From positions 62,001 to 126,000 of the forward strand of contig NZ_JABASV010000007.1 in the NCBI RefSeq assembly GCF_016107625.1: DNA of 64,000 bases. The letters are read 5' to 3'. Shown here piece by piece: positions 18,988-28,000 of this stretch. The notes beneath the pieces are model-generated. The model was not told the DNA's origin. It did no database searches and was given only the letters and a program-made list of their open reading frames with translations. Both the position numbers and the translations under genes were made by a program. The DNA comes from Vreelandella alkaliphila (lineage in GTDB: Bacteria > Pseudomonadota > Gammaproteobacteria > Pseudomonadales > Halomonadaceae). The stretch's first letter is position 1, and every line of letters starts with the position of its first letter.

Positions 18988-19098
18988 AGCGAGTGTGGCA
19001 CTGTCTGCATTTCGATACGAGGGCTATTCCTTTAGGGTTAGCCAGCCTACCTCCGATGCCTTTTTGACCTACGCCCAGTATTTACCGACAATTCTGGC

Positions 19099-19707
19099 AT
19101 GTCTTCCGATGTCTTTATACCCTCGCTGGGAAACGCCATGCCATCATCTGTGCCGCCTCCCACGTTGGAGACATCAATACAGCCAGTGAATGGTTATCAG
19201 TCGCTGGTAGCCATGCTGCTAATGCCGCTAGCAAGCGCTTTAGCGGTGGCTAGCTGGACACTTTATGCCCTGCTTGCAAAGCAGCCTGTCTATGTGTTGG
19301 TACCGTTGATGAGTGGTGTGCTGTTGGCATGGCCAGCCTGGTATATCGCCAAACGGGGCGACACCTGCCGCTTGATGCAATGGCTATTACTGGGGCTAGC
19401 GTTGGCGCTGGGCGGATTTGGGATGGCAAGCCAGCCGTGGGAGTTTTTGTTGGTAGGGGCTGGGCTTGGGCTGGGAGGGGCGGTGATTACCACCGGCATC
19501 GCCCACGCCAAAGGCTGGATGCCTGGCCGTTGGGTGTGTCTTTGTATCGCCCTTTGTGTGGCTTTAGCGGCAGGTGTCGGGCTTTCCCAGCGAATAGCAC
19601 CTCTGGTCGTCCAAGCCTATGGTTGGCGCGCAGCGCCACTTAGCCTGTTGATCCCTCTGTTTATGGTAATGCTGCTGCTGTGGCTTTTCGTAGAGTCACC
19701 TGAGTAA
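19099..19707 (+). CDS. Membrane protein of about six helices, MFS-half-like
   Basis: A 202-residue protein, mostly hydrophobic after residue 30, with about six predicted membrane helices. Short loops such as AKRGDTCRLM and the Gly-rich GAGLGLGGAVITTGIAHAKGW (in two parts) recall one half of a major facilitator, in particular the NarK-like glycine-rich helix, but no family could be named. It is divergent from narX across 138 bp and precedes two small genes on the same strand, so it belongs to the nitrate block. Start ATG 19099 is uncertain: ATG 19138 is also in frame and neither has a strong ribosome site. Confidence 0.6.
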   Translation: MSSDVFIPSLGNAMPSSVPPPTLETSIQPVNGYQSLVAMLLMPLASALAVASWTLYALLAKQPVYVLVPLMSGVLLAWPAWYIAKRGDTCRLMQWLLLGLALALGGFGMASQPWEFLLVGAGLGLGGAVITTGIAHAKGWMPGRWVCLCIALCVALAAGVGLSQRIAPLVVQAYGWRAAPLSLLIPLFMVMLLLWLFVESPE

Positions 19708-19791
19708 CGCCGCCTATTAGTCTCACCTGTTCATTCTTAACTACTCTCTCTCTCCTTCTGATTCTTAACTACTAGCGATAAGGCTCACTTT

Positions 19792-20214
19792 ATGACCACA
19801 GTTGTTATGACCACCGATTTTATGACTATAGCGACGTTTGCCGATTTACTGCAGGAAGCGCGTAAACAACCTAAGCCCCAGCGCCTGCTGTTTGTGTTTG
19901 TTCGCGCAGAGCTGCCCGATTTCCCCGATGCTGAACAGCGCCGTCGCTTCGAGCAGGGTGAAGGGGGTGTATTGGTGCCGGTGGTATGCGTAGATAAGTC
20001 GATGCAGGAACTGAGCAGTATGGCGGCGTTGGTCGAGGAGTCACGCCGTACCGAGATCGAATGGGATTTAGTCTTCACTGCTGCCATGGACGACCCAAAA
20101 GATGATGCCGAGGTTGAACGCCAGCTTCAGCGTATGATGGAGTCGCTGCAAATGGGTAATATCACCGCCTATCTTGCCTTCGATCATCACGGCAATGCGG
20201 TTAACGTCGGCTAG
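19792..20214 (+). CDS. Conserved hypothetical protein, nar-associated
   Basis: Soluble, acidic protein of 140 residues: FADLLQEARKQPKPQRLLFVFVRAELP, read in two parts, then FEQGEGGVLVPVVCVDKS, ALVEESR and a C-terminal YLAFDHHGNAVNVG. I recall similar proteins carried in other proteobacteria, often labelled as a ribonucleotide reductase alpha subunit, but this one is far too short and has none of that enzyme's cysteines or radical site, so that name should not be used. Function unknown. ATG 19792 has AAGG upstream; nearby in-frame ATGs at 19807 and 19822 are alternatives. It is followed 11 bp later by the SirB2-like gene. Confidence 0.75.
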   Translation: MTTVVMTTDFMTIATFADLLQEARKQPKPQRLLFVFVRAELPDFPDAEQRRRFEQGEGGVLVPVVCVDKSMQELSSMAALVEESRRTEIEWDLVFTAAMDDPKDDAEVERQLQRMMESLQMGNITAYLAFDHHGNAVNVG

Positions 20215-20225
20215 GGACGGTTACC

Positions 20226-20612
20226 ATGGAGCACTATTTCCTCATCAAGCACCTGCACATGACGGCCGCTGCGCTGAGCATCACGCTCTTCGTAGTGCGT
20301 GCCTGGTGGTCGGTGCAGGAAAGTCCGCGACTCAACGCCCGTTGGGTCAAGATATTGCCTCATCTTATTGATACGGCTCTGTTGGGACTGGGGGTGACTT
20401 TGATGGTATTGCTTTCCGTATGGCCCTGGCAGCTTCCTTGGCTTGGCGCCAAGTTACTGGCGCTGCTGGCCTATATCGGTATTGGCACCATTGCGATTAA
20501 GCGCGGGGCTACGCCAACGGTGCGAGCCCTAGCCGCGGTAGTGGCGGTGGCCATCTTTGCCTATATGGTGGGGGCTGCTATTCACCACAGCCCGCTTTCC
20601 TGGTTGGGCTGA
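20226..20612 (+). CDS. SirB2-family membrane protein
   Basis: A 128-residue inner-membrane protein with four helices, recognised as SirB-family by YFLIKHLHMTAAALSITLF at the start, RVW-like RAWWS, and LPHLIDTALLGLGV. The His residues in the first helix (HLH) and after helix 2 are conserved in the family and could bind haem or quinone, but no activity is proven. The ATG follows GGGACGG. Same strand and 11 bp from the preceding gene, so one transcript is likely. It converges on, and abuts, the DUF488 gene at 20613. Confidence 0.82.
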   Translation: MEHYFLIKHLHMTAAALSITLFVVRAWWSVQESPRLNARWVKILPHLIDTALLGLGVTLMVLLSVWPWQLPWLGAKLLALLAYIGIGTIAIKRGATPTVRALAAVVAVAIFAYMVGAAIHHSPLSWLG

Positions 20613-20963
20613 TTATTTCAGCATTCTTAAGTACTGGCGAAGTACCTCGGCATTGTTGCGGCGCTCTTCCTTAGAAGCAAACACCAGAGTAACTCGCTCT
20701 TTCCTGGCACGTTGTGCAAGGTCCCGAAGAGTCTCGCGATAGGACGTTAATTCTTTGAGATAGCGTCGGCGGAAGCCATTCCAATCGAGTGAGTCAGTAT
20801 GAAACGCTTTGCGAAGCTCGCTGCTCGGTGCAATTTCCTTACGCCACTCATTAATTTTAGCATCCTCCTTGGACACCCCGCGTGGCCAGATACCATCGAC
20901 GAGAACACGATAACCATCCTTGTTGTGCGGTGATTCGTAGGCACGCTTTAATTCGATACTCAT
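20613..20963 (-). CDS. yeaO: DUF488 (YeaO-like) family protein, paralogue 2
   Basis: A 116-residue YeaO-type protein with the full family signature: IELKRAYE, GYRVLVDGIWPRGVSKEDAK, EWRKEIAPSSELRKAF, FRRRYLKEL, RVTLVFASK. Its function is not known. The longer GTG start at 20981 is rejected in favour of ATG 20963, which has GAGG seven bases upstream. It is 69 bp downstream of a Yip1-family gene on the same strand and probably in one transcript with it. It is the better-conserved of the two DUF488 copies in the window. Confidence 0.88.
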   Translation of the reverse strand: MSIELKRAYESPHNKDGYRVLVDGIWPRGVSKEDAKINEWRKEIAPSSELRKAFHTDSLDWNGFRRRYLKELTSYRETLRDLAQRARKERVTLVFASKEERRNNAEVLRQYLRMLK

Positions 20964-21032
20964 CGTTACCTCGTTAGTCACTGTATCGCCCTCTAAACCT
21001 AGCGAGTTAGTAGCCTCCGTTCTACCTGAAGT

Positions 21033-21599
21033 TTAATAAGCCCAAACAATAGCCATCAGTAGACCCCATGCCAGCATTCCGGCGGCCATAACGGTGTAAG
21101 TTACAGACATTGTTGTGACGTCATTTGCTGAGCGTTTACACAGAGCCTGCAACCCGTGGTAGACCAAACTGCAAGAGATACCAAGTGCTACTAGCACTAT
21201 CAGGGTATTGAACAACAGGCTAGGGATCAGCAGGGCGATCGCTGCAGACCAAAGTGGTAAAGGTGCTAGGGCTGCCACCAGATAAGCGTCGTGGTAGCTA
21301 ATTGATAGATCCCGATCGCTATTGACCACCGCGTGAATTAGCCAGCCCATCACGAAGAAGGTGAGCAGCTCAGCCAAGAACAGAATGGTAGTGATGAAGC
21401 GCCACTGTCGGTCAGCAAAGCCTGGAGCAAAAATATCTCCGTAGTGTGTGCCCGCGTAATAGAGCATCACCGGGGGGAGTAACGACATGGGCAGCACGAT
21501 GCACCAGGCCAGAGTGGCGATTGAAGGATGGCGTTGCTGGAGGTCTTTCCATCCCGCTAAATGGGTAAAGGGCAATTGAATAATGCTTAGAGGGGTCAT
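21033..21599 (-). CDS. Yip1-family inner membrane protein, paralogue 2
   Basis: Integral membrane protein of 188 residues, exactly the same length as the product of 11169-11735 and aligned to it without obvious gaps; shared blocks include PMSLLPPVMLYYAG, TTILFLAELLTFFV, LSISYHDAYL and the C-terminal VIWAY/IVWAY. About five membrane segments. Transport or lipid roles have been guessed for the family without proof. The upstream region holds the second copy of the operator-like element (21644-21660). The yeaO-like gene follows on the same strand. Confidence 0.82.
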   Translation of the reverse strand: MTPLSIIQLPFTHLAGWKDLQQRHPSIATLAWCIVLPMSLLPPVMLYYAGTHYGDIFAPGFADRQWRFITTILFLAELLTFFVMGWLIHAVVNSDRDLSISYHDAYLVAALAPLPLWSAAIALLIPSLLFNTLIVLVALGISCSLVYHGLQALCKRSANDVTTMSVTYTVMAAGMLAWGLLMAIVWAY

Positions 21600-21643
21600 T
21601 GTGTTAGCCTCGCCGCCGGTTGAGATCGTAGCTGATAATTAAA

Positions 21644-21660
21644 ATATCATGTTGTGATGT
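21644..21660. promoter_or_regulatory. Operator-like palindrome, copy 2
   Basis: ATATCA, five bases, TGATGT, 45 bp upstream of the second Yip1 gene. It differs from copy 1 at two positions in 18, one of which breaks one base pair of the dyad. The flanks are otherwise unrelated, so conservation is focused on this element. Confidence 0.55.
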
Positions 21661-21750
21661 TATTTAAGGAGTAGGACTTACTGGCGGTTCTGTCAAGGTA
21701 GTTCTGCTTTCATCTAACGAGAGGACCGCAGTTGGCTGAGCTGTTAATGA

Positions 21751-21777
21751 GCGGCCTCAGGTAGATGCCGAGGCCGC
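21751..21777 (-). terminator. GC-rich hairpin after hmp
   Basis: GCGGCCTC and GAGGCCGC pair across 11 bases, seven bases past the hmp stop codon. It lacks a clear U-tract, but its place right after the stop suggests a terminator or a 3'-protecting stem. Confidence 0.5.
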
Positions 21778-21783
21778 CCATTA

Positions 21784-22956
21784 TTAAGCTGCGTCGAGTG
21801 GGCGTGAGGGGCCAAAGTGCTCAAAGTGTCGGCGATCCTCGTCGACTCCCAATTCAGACAACGCATTATTAATCGCTGTCATAAACCCTTGAGGGCCGAC
21901 GAAATAGCAGCGCGCCTTAAGATCAGGCAGGTAGTGAGCTAATAAGCTGCGGTCGATACGACCAATATGTTCGGCTTCGTTGCCACGCTCATGAATGCGG
22001 ACAGCCTTAAGGCGTTGAGGATACTCGCTTTTCAGCGTCTCTAATTCACCTTTAAAGGCCTGATGTTCGGCATCCAGGGCGGCGTGTAGATAGATAACTT
22101 GCCGCCCAAGGGACAGGGCATGGCGTGCCATGGGGAGCAGGGGCGTTTGCCCAACGCCGCCGCTGGCAAGCAGCAGAGGCTCGTCACCTTCAATCAGCGT
22201 GAGGTCACCTGCTGGTGGTAATAGTTCCAAGGTATCGCCGGGTTGTAAGACATCGTGGAAGTGGCGGCTGACTTGGCCCTGTTCTTCGCGTTTGATCGAG
22301 ATTCGATAGCTTTGACCATTCGGCGTGTCTGAGAGGCTGTAATGCCGATAAACCAGCTCGCCATTAATGGTTAGACGTACACCGATATACTGCCCCGGCT
22401 CATGGTCAGCCACTCGCTCCCCATCCTCGGGCTCAAGGATAAAAGAACGAATTAAAGCACTTTCCTGCTGGGTACTGGCAATCTTGAAACGGCGTGTGCC
22501 ACGCCATCCGCCAGGGCGCTGTTCAAACTCACGATAGCGCTGATCTTCCAGGTCAATTAACAGGGCGGCAAGCTCGTTATATAGAGCGCCCCATGCGTCG
22601 GCGATTTCCGGGGTGACAGCTTCACCCAGCACTTCGCCAATGGCCGCCAGTAGGCATTCACCGACAATAGGGTACTGCTCGGGAAGAATGCCTAGCGAGA
22701 CGTGTTTACTGACCACGACATCCAAAGTAGCACGCGCCTGAGCTGGATTACTGCGTAGTTGCACATAGGCCAACACGGCGTTGGCCAGTGCGCGGGGCTG
22801 GCCGCCGCTTTGCTGGTGTACCTCATTAAAAAGCGGTTTGACCTCTGGATAGCGGCTAAACATCAGCGGATAGAAGCGTTGGGTAATCGCATTTAGGTGT
22901 TCGGCCACGATGGGAGCTGTCGCGTTGATCAGCTTTTCCTGCTCATGTGTTAGCAC
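21784..22956 (-). CDS. hmp: Flavohaemoglobin, nitric oxide dioxygenase
   Basis: Cytoplasmic NO-detoxifying enzyme that turns NO and O2 into nitrate with NAD(P)H. It has 390 residues: globin domain (about 1-138, proximal haem His85 in SKHVSLGI), FAD-binding domain with YRHYSLSD (about 205-212), and NAD-binding domain with GGVGQTPLLPM (about 268-278) and a C-terminal YFVGPQGFM. All three domains are intact. It is divergent from nnrS, and the region between holds two NsrR-type boxes, so it should be induced by NO. Confidence 0.97.
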   Translation of the reverse strand: MLTHEQEKLINATAPIVAEHLNAITQRFYPLMFSRYPEVKPLFNEVHQQSGGQPRALANAVLAYVQLRSNPAQARATLDVVVSKHVSLGILPEQYPIVGECLLAAIGEVLGEAVTPEIADAWGALYNELAALLIDLEDQRYREFEQRPGGWRGTRRFKIASTQQESALIRSFILEPEDGERVADHEPGQYIGVRLTINGELVYRHYSLSDTPNGQSYRISIKREEQGQVSRHFHDVLQPGDTLELLPPAGDLTLIEGDEPLLLASGGVGQTPLLPMARHALSLGRQVIYLHAALDAEHQAFKGELETLKSEYPQRLKAVRIHERGNEAEHIGRIDRSLLAHYLPDLKARCYFVGPQGFMTAINNALSELGVDEDRRHFEHFGPSRPLDAA

Positions 22957-22976
22957 TATTACTACCTCGGTATATT

Positions 22977-22999
22977 AAAATGTATTCAAAATACATCTT
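22977..22999. promoter_or_regulatory. NsrR box upstream of hmp
   Basis: Two 11-base halves, AAAATGTATTC and AAATACATCTT, flank one base: the 11-1-11 inverted repeat typical of NsrR (consensus half AAGATGYATTT). Nine of 11 pairs are symmetrical. It is 20 bp upstream of the hmp start, where bound repressor would block transcription. Confidence 0.85.
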
Positions 23000-23028
23000 A
23001 ATGATATGGGTCTACAAAAGCTAGCCAT

Positions 23029-23051
23029 AAGATGTATTTTTGATGCATGTC
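23029..23051. promoter_or_regulatory. Second NsrR-like box, on the nnrS side
   Basis: The left half AAGATGTATTT is a perfect NsrR half-site; the right half TGATGCATGTC keeps seven of 11 consensus bases. It lies 63 bp upstream of nnrS and would serve the divergent promoter. Confidence 0.65.
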
Positions 23052-23114
23052 ATGGTCTTTGTTGATGTCTAGGCGCACACTCATATTTCCAAGTAAATTA
23101 GTCGGGATTACGCC

Positions 23115-24326
23115 ATGTCAACGACCACCTCATCCCAGCCTGTTTCTAAGCTTAAGCATTTACCCTTAATGCGCCTGGCTTTTAGGCCTTTCTTTCTGCT
23201 GGCCGCGCTGTTTAGTGTGGCGTCCCTCTTGGTGTGGTTGGCCTTCTGGCACGGCACTATTTTGCTGCGACCTTATGGCGGTCTGGTTTTCTGGCATCAG
23301 CATGAAATGTTGTTTGGCTTTGCCGCGGCGGTGGTAGCAGGATTTTTACTAACCGCTGTGCGTAACTGGACAGGGTTGCCGAGTTTAAACGGCGGGCCGC
23401 TGCTGGGTCTGGTGGTGCTATGGCTATTAGGTCGGGGGCTGATGGCTTTCCCCATGGGGCTGCCGGAGTGGATGTTGCTGACGGTTGACCTAGCGTTTCT
23501 GCCAATTGTCGCTATTGTTATGGCGCGTCTCGTTATCACCGCAAAGCGTTGGCGCAACTTGATCTTTGTACCTGTGCTGTTGCTGTTTGCCACGGCTAAC
23601 CTGGCGATGCACTTAGGGGTGGTGCAAGGCGACGCCGAGCTGATCCGCCAAGCCGCCTACTTAGCCGTACTGTTAATCACACTGATGATGACCGTCGTGG
23701 GCGGACGCGTGATTGCCATGTTCACTGCCAATCGTTTGGGCCGCACCAAACCTGAACCTATTGCTTTGCTCGAAGGAGTGACGCTGTTGAGTACGGCTGG
23801 CGTAGTCGTGCTGCAGCTGGTCATCATGTTGGGGGTTGCCATTCCTACTTTATTAATGGGGGGAGTGATGCTCTTAGCAGCGTTGGCCAACACTGTTCGC
23901 ATGGCGCGTTGGGGTGGGTTGCATAGCTGGCGTGAACCTTTACTTTGGGGGCTCCATGGTAGTTACGCCTGCATTCCGCTAGGGCTTGTCATGTGGGTCT
24001 TGGCACTCATGGGGCTGATGCGCGTTGAACTTGCCGTGCACGCTCTGACCATTGGTGGCATGGGCACCATGATGCTGGCCATGATGGCCAGGGTTTCGCT
24101 AGGTCATACGGGCCGCCCCATACGCACATTGCCTGGTATTGGTGTGGCGCTGGGCTTAATGCTAATAGCCGCCTTGGTGCGCTCACCCGTCTTGGCGTTA
24201 TTTCCTCAGATTACCCACTGGACCTATACGCTGAGCATCATCTTCTGGTGTTTAGCCTACGCAATATTTCTCGCGCACTACACTTGGCCGCTGATGCAGG
24301 CGCGAGTCGACGGTCAGGATGGCTAG
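23115..24326 (+). CDS. nnrS: NnrS family haem-copper membrane protein
   Basis: Inner-membrane protein of 403 residues with about 12 hydrophobic helices, member of the NnrS family linked to protection from NO. Family landmarks are LAFRPFFLLAALF at the start, FWHQHEMLFGFAAAVVAGFLLTAVRNWTG (in two parts, with the probable haem ligand His residues), the NRLGRTKPEP loop, and HALTIGGMGTMMLAMMARVSLGHTGRP (in two parts). It is divergent from hmp with NsrR boxes between, and convergent with nsrR, forming a compact NO-response module. Confidence 0.95.
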   Translation: MSTTTSSQPVSKLKHLPLMRLAFRPFFLLAALFSVASLLVWLAFWHGTILLRPYGGLVFWHQHEMLFGFAAAVVAGFLLTAVRNWTGLPSLNGGPLLGLVVLWLLGRGLMAFPMGLPEWMLLTVDLAFLPIVAIVMARLVITAKRWRNLIFVPVLLLFATANLAMHLGVVQGDAELIRQAAYLAVLLITLMMTVVGGRVIAMFTANRLGRTKPEPIALLEGVTLLSTAGVVVLQLVIMLGVAIPTLLMGGVMLLAALANTVRMARWGGLHSWREPLLWGLHGSYACIPLGLVMWVLALMGLMRVELAVHALTIGGMGTMMLAMMARVSLGHTGRPIRTLPGIGVALGLMLIAALVRSPVLALFPQITHWTYTLSIIFWCLAYAIFLAHYTWPLMQARVDGQDG

Positions 24327-24332
24327 GGAGTG

Positions 24333-24779
24333 CTATGCGCTGACGGTAGGAATGCGCATAAGTTGCTCCAGTTGAGATTGTTGACTGCCCAGCAGGTCGG
24401 CCAACGTATAGTGGTCTAGCACACCTATAAATGCTGACAGTGCATCATTAAGAATCGGTTGAAGGCGACATGCAGGCGTAATGATGCAGGCGTTGTCGCT
24501 ATGAAAGCACTCCACTAACGCCATGTCATGCTCCATCTCGCGTACTAGCTCGCCTAACCCAATGGTTGCGGGGTCCCGTGTCAGCAGTAAGCCGCCATTC
24601 TTGCCACGAATAGCGGTAACGTAGTTCTTTTGACTTAGCTCTTGAACGATTTTCATCAAATGATTGCGTGAGATATTAAAGGTCTCGGCAATCTCGTGAA
24701 TCGTAGAGCGCTCTTCTCCCTTGGTCGCAAGAAAGATTAATACGCGTATCGAATAATCAGTGAATCGGGTGAGGTGCAT
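24333..24779 (-). CDS. nsrR: Rrf2-family NO-sensing repressor NsrR
   Basis: Iron-sulfur repressor of NO-defence genes. The 148-residue protein has an N-terminal winged helix (MHLTRFTDYSIRVLIFLA, SRNHLMKIVQELS) and three cysteines at 91, 98 and 104 (CFHSDNAC, PAC) for the cluster that reacts with NO. The stop is 6 bp from the convergent nnrS stop. Targets in view are the two boxes between hmp and nnrS. I saw no convincing NsrR box before nsrR itself. Confidence 0.94.
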   Translation of the reverse strand: MHLTRFTDYSIRVLIFLATKGEERSTIHEIAETFNISRNHLMKIVQELSQKNYVTAIRGKNGGLLLTRDPATIGLGELVREMEHDMALVECFHSDNACIITPACRLQPILNDALSAFIGVLDHYTLADLLGSQQSQLEQLMRIPTVSA

Positions 24780-25090
24780 GGAGTGTGCTTTGCTCCGAGA
24801 GTAATCCAGCTATAAAAAGCATGTTGTATGAATGTTAAGTGAGTTGCAATGTAAACGTAGTTGAAGGCCTGCGAGCATATTCCGCTCCGCTACAGCAAGC
24901 ATTCAAGCACGGTTTAATTTCAACAGTGCCAATCGTCTATTCCTTTACGTTGGCCGCTCTATCACCTTGGGGGTAGATAGGGTGTATATGGAGGTAATCA
25001 CGCAGTAATTCCCTTGTCGATCACGCAGAATCCACTCCATGGAGCCCGCCTGGCGGGTACGCAAATTTCCGAGGAGCCTGGAGATCGACC
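24780..25090. other. nsrR-narG intergenic region, promoter region of the nar operon
   Basis: About 310 bp holding divergent promoters. I looked for an FNR/ANR site (TTGAT-N4-ATCAA) and NarL 7-2-7 sites; only poor matches were seen (single 6-of-7 heptamers such as GGAGGTA around 24991). A short GC-rich inverted repeat, CCCGCC and GGCGGG, lies near 25046-25058, just before the ribosome site GAGGAG of narG. No gene is supported. Confidence 0.6.
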
Positions 25091-28000
25091 ATGAGTCACT
25101 TCATAGATCGGCTGAATTTCTTCCGCAAGTCCCGCGAGCCTTTTGCCAACGAACACGGTGAACTACGCAGCGAATCCCGCCAGTGGGAAGATAGCTATCG
25201 TGCCCGCTGGCAGCACGACAAAGTGGTACGCAGCACCCATGGGGTGAACTGCACCGGCTCCTGTAGCTGGAAGATCTACGTCAAAAACGGTTTAGTTACC
25301 TGGGAAACCCAGCAGACTGACTACCCCCGTACCCGTCCCGACCTGCCTAACCATGAGCCGCGTGGCTGCCCCCGCGGCGCCAGCTACTCCTGGTATCTGT
25401 ACAGCGCTAACCGCCTCAAGTACCCGTTGATTCGTAAGCCGTTGCTGGCGCTATGGCGCGAAGCGCTCAAGGCTAATCCAGACCCGGTCGACGCCTGGGC
25501 GTCTATTGTTGAAGACCCTGCCAAAACTAAACAGTACAAGCGTGCCCGCGGCATGGGCGGCTTCGTTCGCGGTAACTGGGATGAGCTCAACGAGCTGGTC
25601 GCTGCCTCTAACGTTTACACCGCTAAGCAGTACGGCCCTGATCGTATCCTTGGCTTTTCGCCGATTCCTGCCATGTCGATGGTCAGCTACGCCGCGGGTA
25701 GCCGCTACCTGTCGCTGATAGGCGGCGTCTGCATGAGCTTCTACGACTGGTACTGTGACTTGCCGCCGGCCTCGCCAATGACCTGGGGTGAGCAGACCGA
25801 CGTACCTGAATCCGCTGACTGGTACAACTCCGGCTATATTATCGCCTGGGGCTCTAATGTGCCTCAAACGCGTACCCCGGATGCCCACTTCTTTACCGAA
25901 GTACGTTACAAGGGCACTAAGACGGTCTCGATCACCCCGGATTATGCCGAAGTCTCCAAGCTGACCGACGAGTGGCTTTCCGCCAAGCAGGGCACCGATG
26001 CCGCCCTGGCGATGGCCATGGGCCACGTCATTCTCAAAGAGTTCCACCTCGATAACCCGAGTGCTTACTTCACTGACTATGTGCGCCGCTATACCGACAT
26101 GCCGTTCCTGGTGGAACTGGAAGTGCGTGAAGATGGCAGCTTCGCACCGGGTCGCCAACTGCGTGCAAGTGATTTTGATGCTGCCCTGGGTCAGGAAAAC
26201 AATCCCGAGTGGAAAACCGTTGCCTGGGACGAAACCCGTGACCAGCTGGTGGTGCCACGCGGTTCAATCGGTTTCCGCTGGGGCGAAACTGGCGACGAAG
26301 TGGGCAAGTGGAATCTGGAATCGCTGGACGCCGCAGGCACTGAAATCAAGCCGTTGCTAAGTTTGGTTAACCACTACGATAGCGTCGCGCGCGTGGCGTT
26401 CCCTTACTTCGGTGGCATCGAGCACGAGCACTTTGAGCACGTCAAAGGGGCCGGTGTAGGCGCCGCCGATGACCTACTGTTCCACAATTTGCCCGCCAAA
26501 CGCTTAAAGAGAGCCGATGGCAGCGACATGCTGGCGGTCACCGTTTTTGATCTGATGTGTGCCAACTACGGTATCGACCGTGGCTTTGTTGGCGACGGCG
26601 AAGATGATGGCGCGACCTCATTTGATCAGATTCGTCCCTATACCCCTGCGTGGCAGGAGAAAATCACCGGCGTCCCTGCAGAGCAGTGCACCCGCATTGC
26701 CCGTGAATTTGCCGATAACGCCAATAAAACCAACGGCCGTAGCATGATCATCGTCGGTGCCGGTATGAACCACTGGTACCACATGGATATGAACTACCGC
26801 GGCCTGATTAATATGCTGGTTATGTGTGGCTGTATCGGTCAGAGCGGTGGCGGCTGGGCTCACTATGTTGGTCAGGAAAAACTGCGCCCACAGACCGGCT
26901 GGACGCCTTTGGCCTTTGGCCTCGACTGGCAGCGCCCGCCGCGCCATATGAACTCTACTTCCTTCTTCTATAGTCACTCCTCCCAGTGGCGCTACGAGAA
27001 GCTCGAGATTAAAGAAATTCTTTCGCCGTTGGCCAAGGCCGAGGATTACCCCGGTAGCCTGATTGACTTTAACGTGCGTGCTGAGCGCATGGGCTGGCTG
27101 CCGTCAGCACCACAGCTGGACACTAACCCGCTACGCCTAGCGAAAAAAGCCGAAGCCGCGGGTATGTCGACAGCCGATTATGCCGTTCAGCAGCTCAAGA
27201 AGGGTGAACTGCGCTTTGCAGCGGAAGACCCGGATGCGCCAGAGAACTTCCCACGTAATATGTTCATCTGGCGCTCCAACCTGCTTGGTAGTTCCGGTAA
27301 GGGCCATGAGTACATGCTCAAGTACCTGCTGGGTACTCGCCACGGTATTCAGGGTAAAGATCTGGGCGACTTCGGCGGCCAGAAGCCCGAAGAAGTGGTA
27401 TGGCGTGACGAGGCGCCGGAAGGCAAGCTCGACCTGCTGGTGACGCTGGATTTCCGCATGTCCACCACCTGCCTCTACTCGGATATCGTGCTGCCTACGG
27501 CGACCTGGTATGAGAAGGACGACCTTAACACTTCTGACATGCACCCCTTTATTCACCCCTTGACTGCCGCCACCGACCCAGCTTGGGAATCGCGCAGTGA
27601 CTGGGATATTTATAAGGGTATTGCCAAAGCATTCTCCAAGGTGTGTGTCGGCCACCTGGGCGAAGAGACCGACCTGGTCACGCTGCCGATGCAGCATGAC
27701 TCGCCAGGAGAGTTGGCCCAACCGGCGGTGATGGATTGGAAGAAGGGCGAATGCGCGCCGATTCCCGGCAAGACCATGCCATCGCTGATTGAAGTCAAGC
27801 GCAACTATCCCGAAACCTATGAGCGCTTCACCTCCGTAGGGCCGCTGCTGGAAAGCATCGGTAACGGCGGCAAGGGTATCGCTTGGAACACCGATGCGGA
27901 AGTCGAGCTGCTGGGCAAACTCAACCATCGCAAGCTGGATGGTCCGCATAAAGGGCGTCCGTTGATCGACAGCGCCATCGATGCCGCCGAGATGATTCTC

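Noticed and set aside
19792..20214. Ribonucleotide reductase alpha subunit
   Set aside because: The name is common for such proteins, but a 140-residue sequence without catalytic cysteines cannot be that enzyme.
24780..25090. FNR/ANR and NarL sites before narG
   Set aside because: Expected on biological grounds, but only weak partial matches could be found; I did not want to force one.
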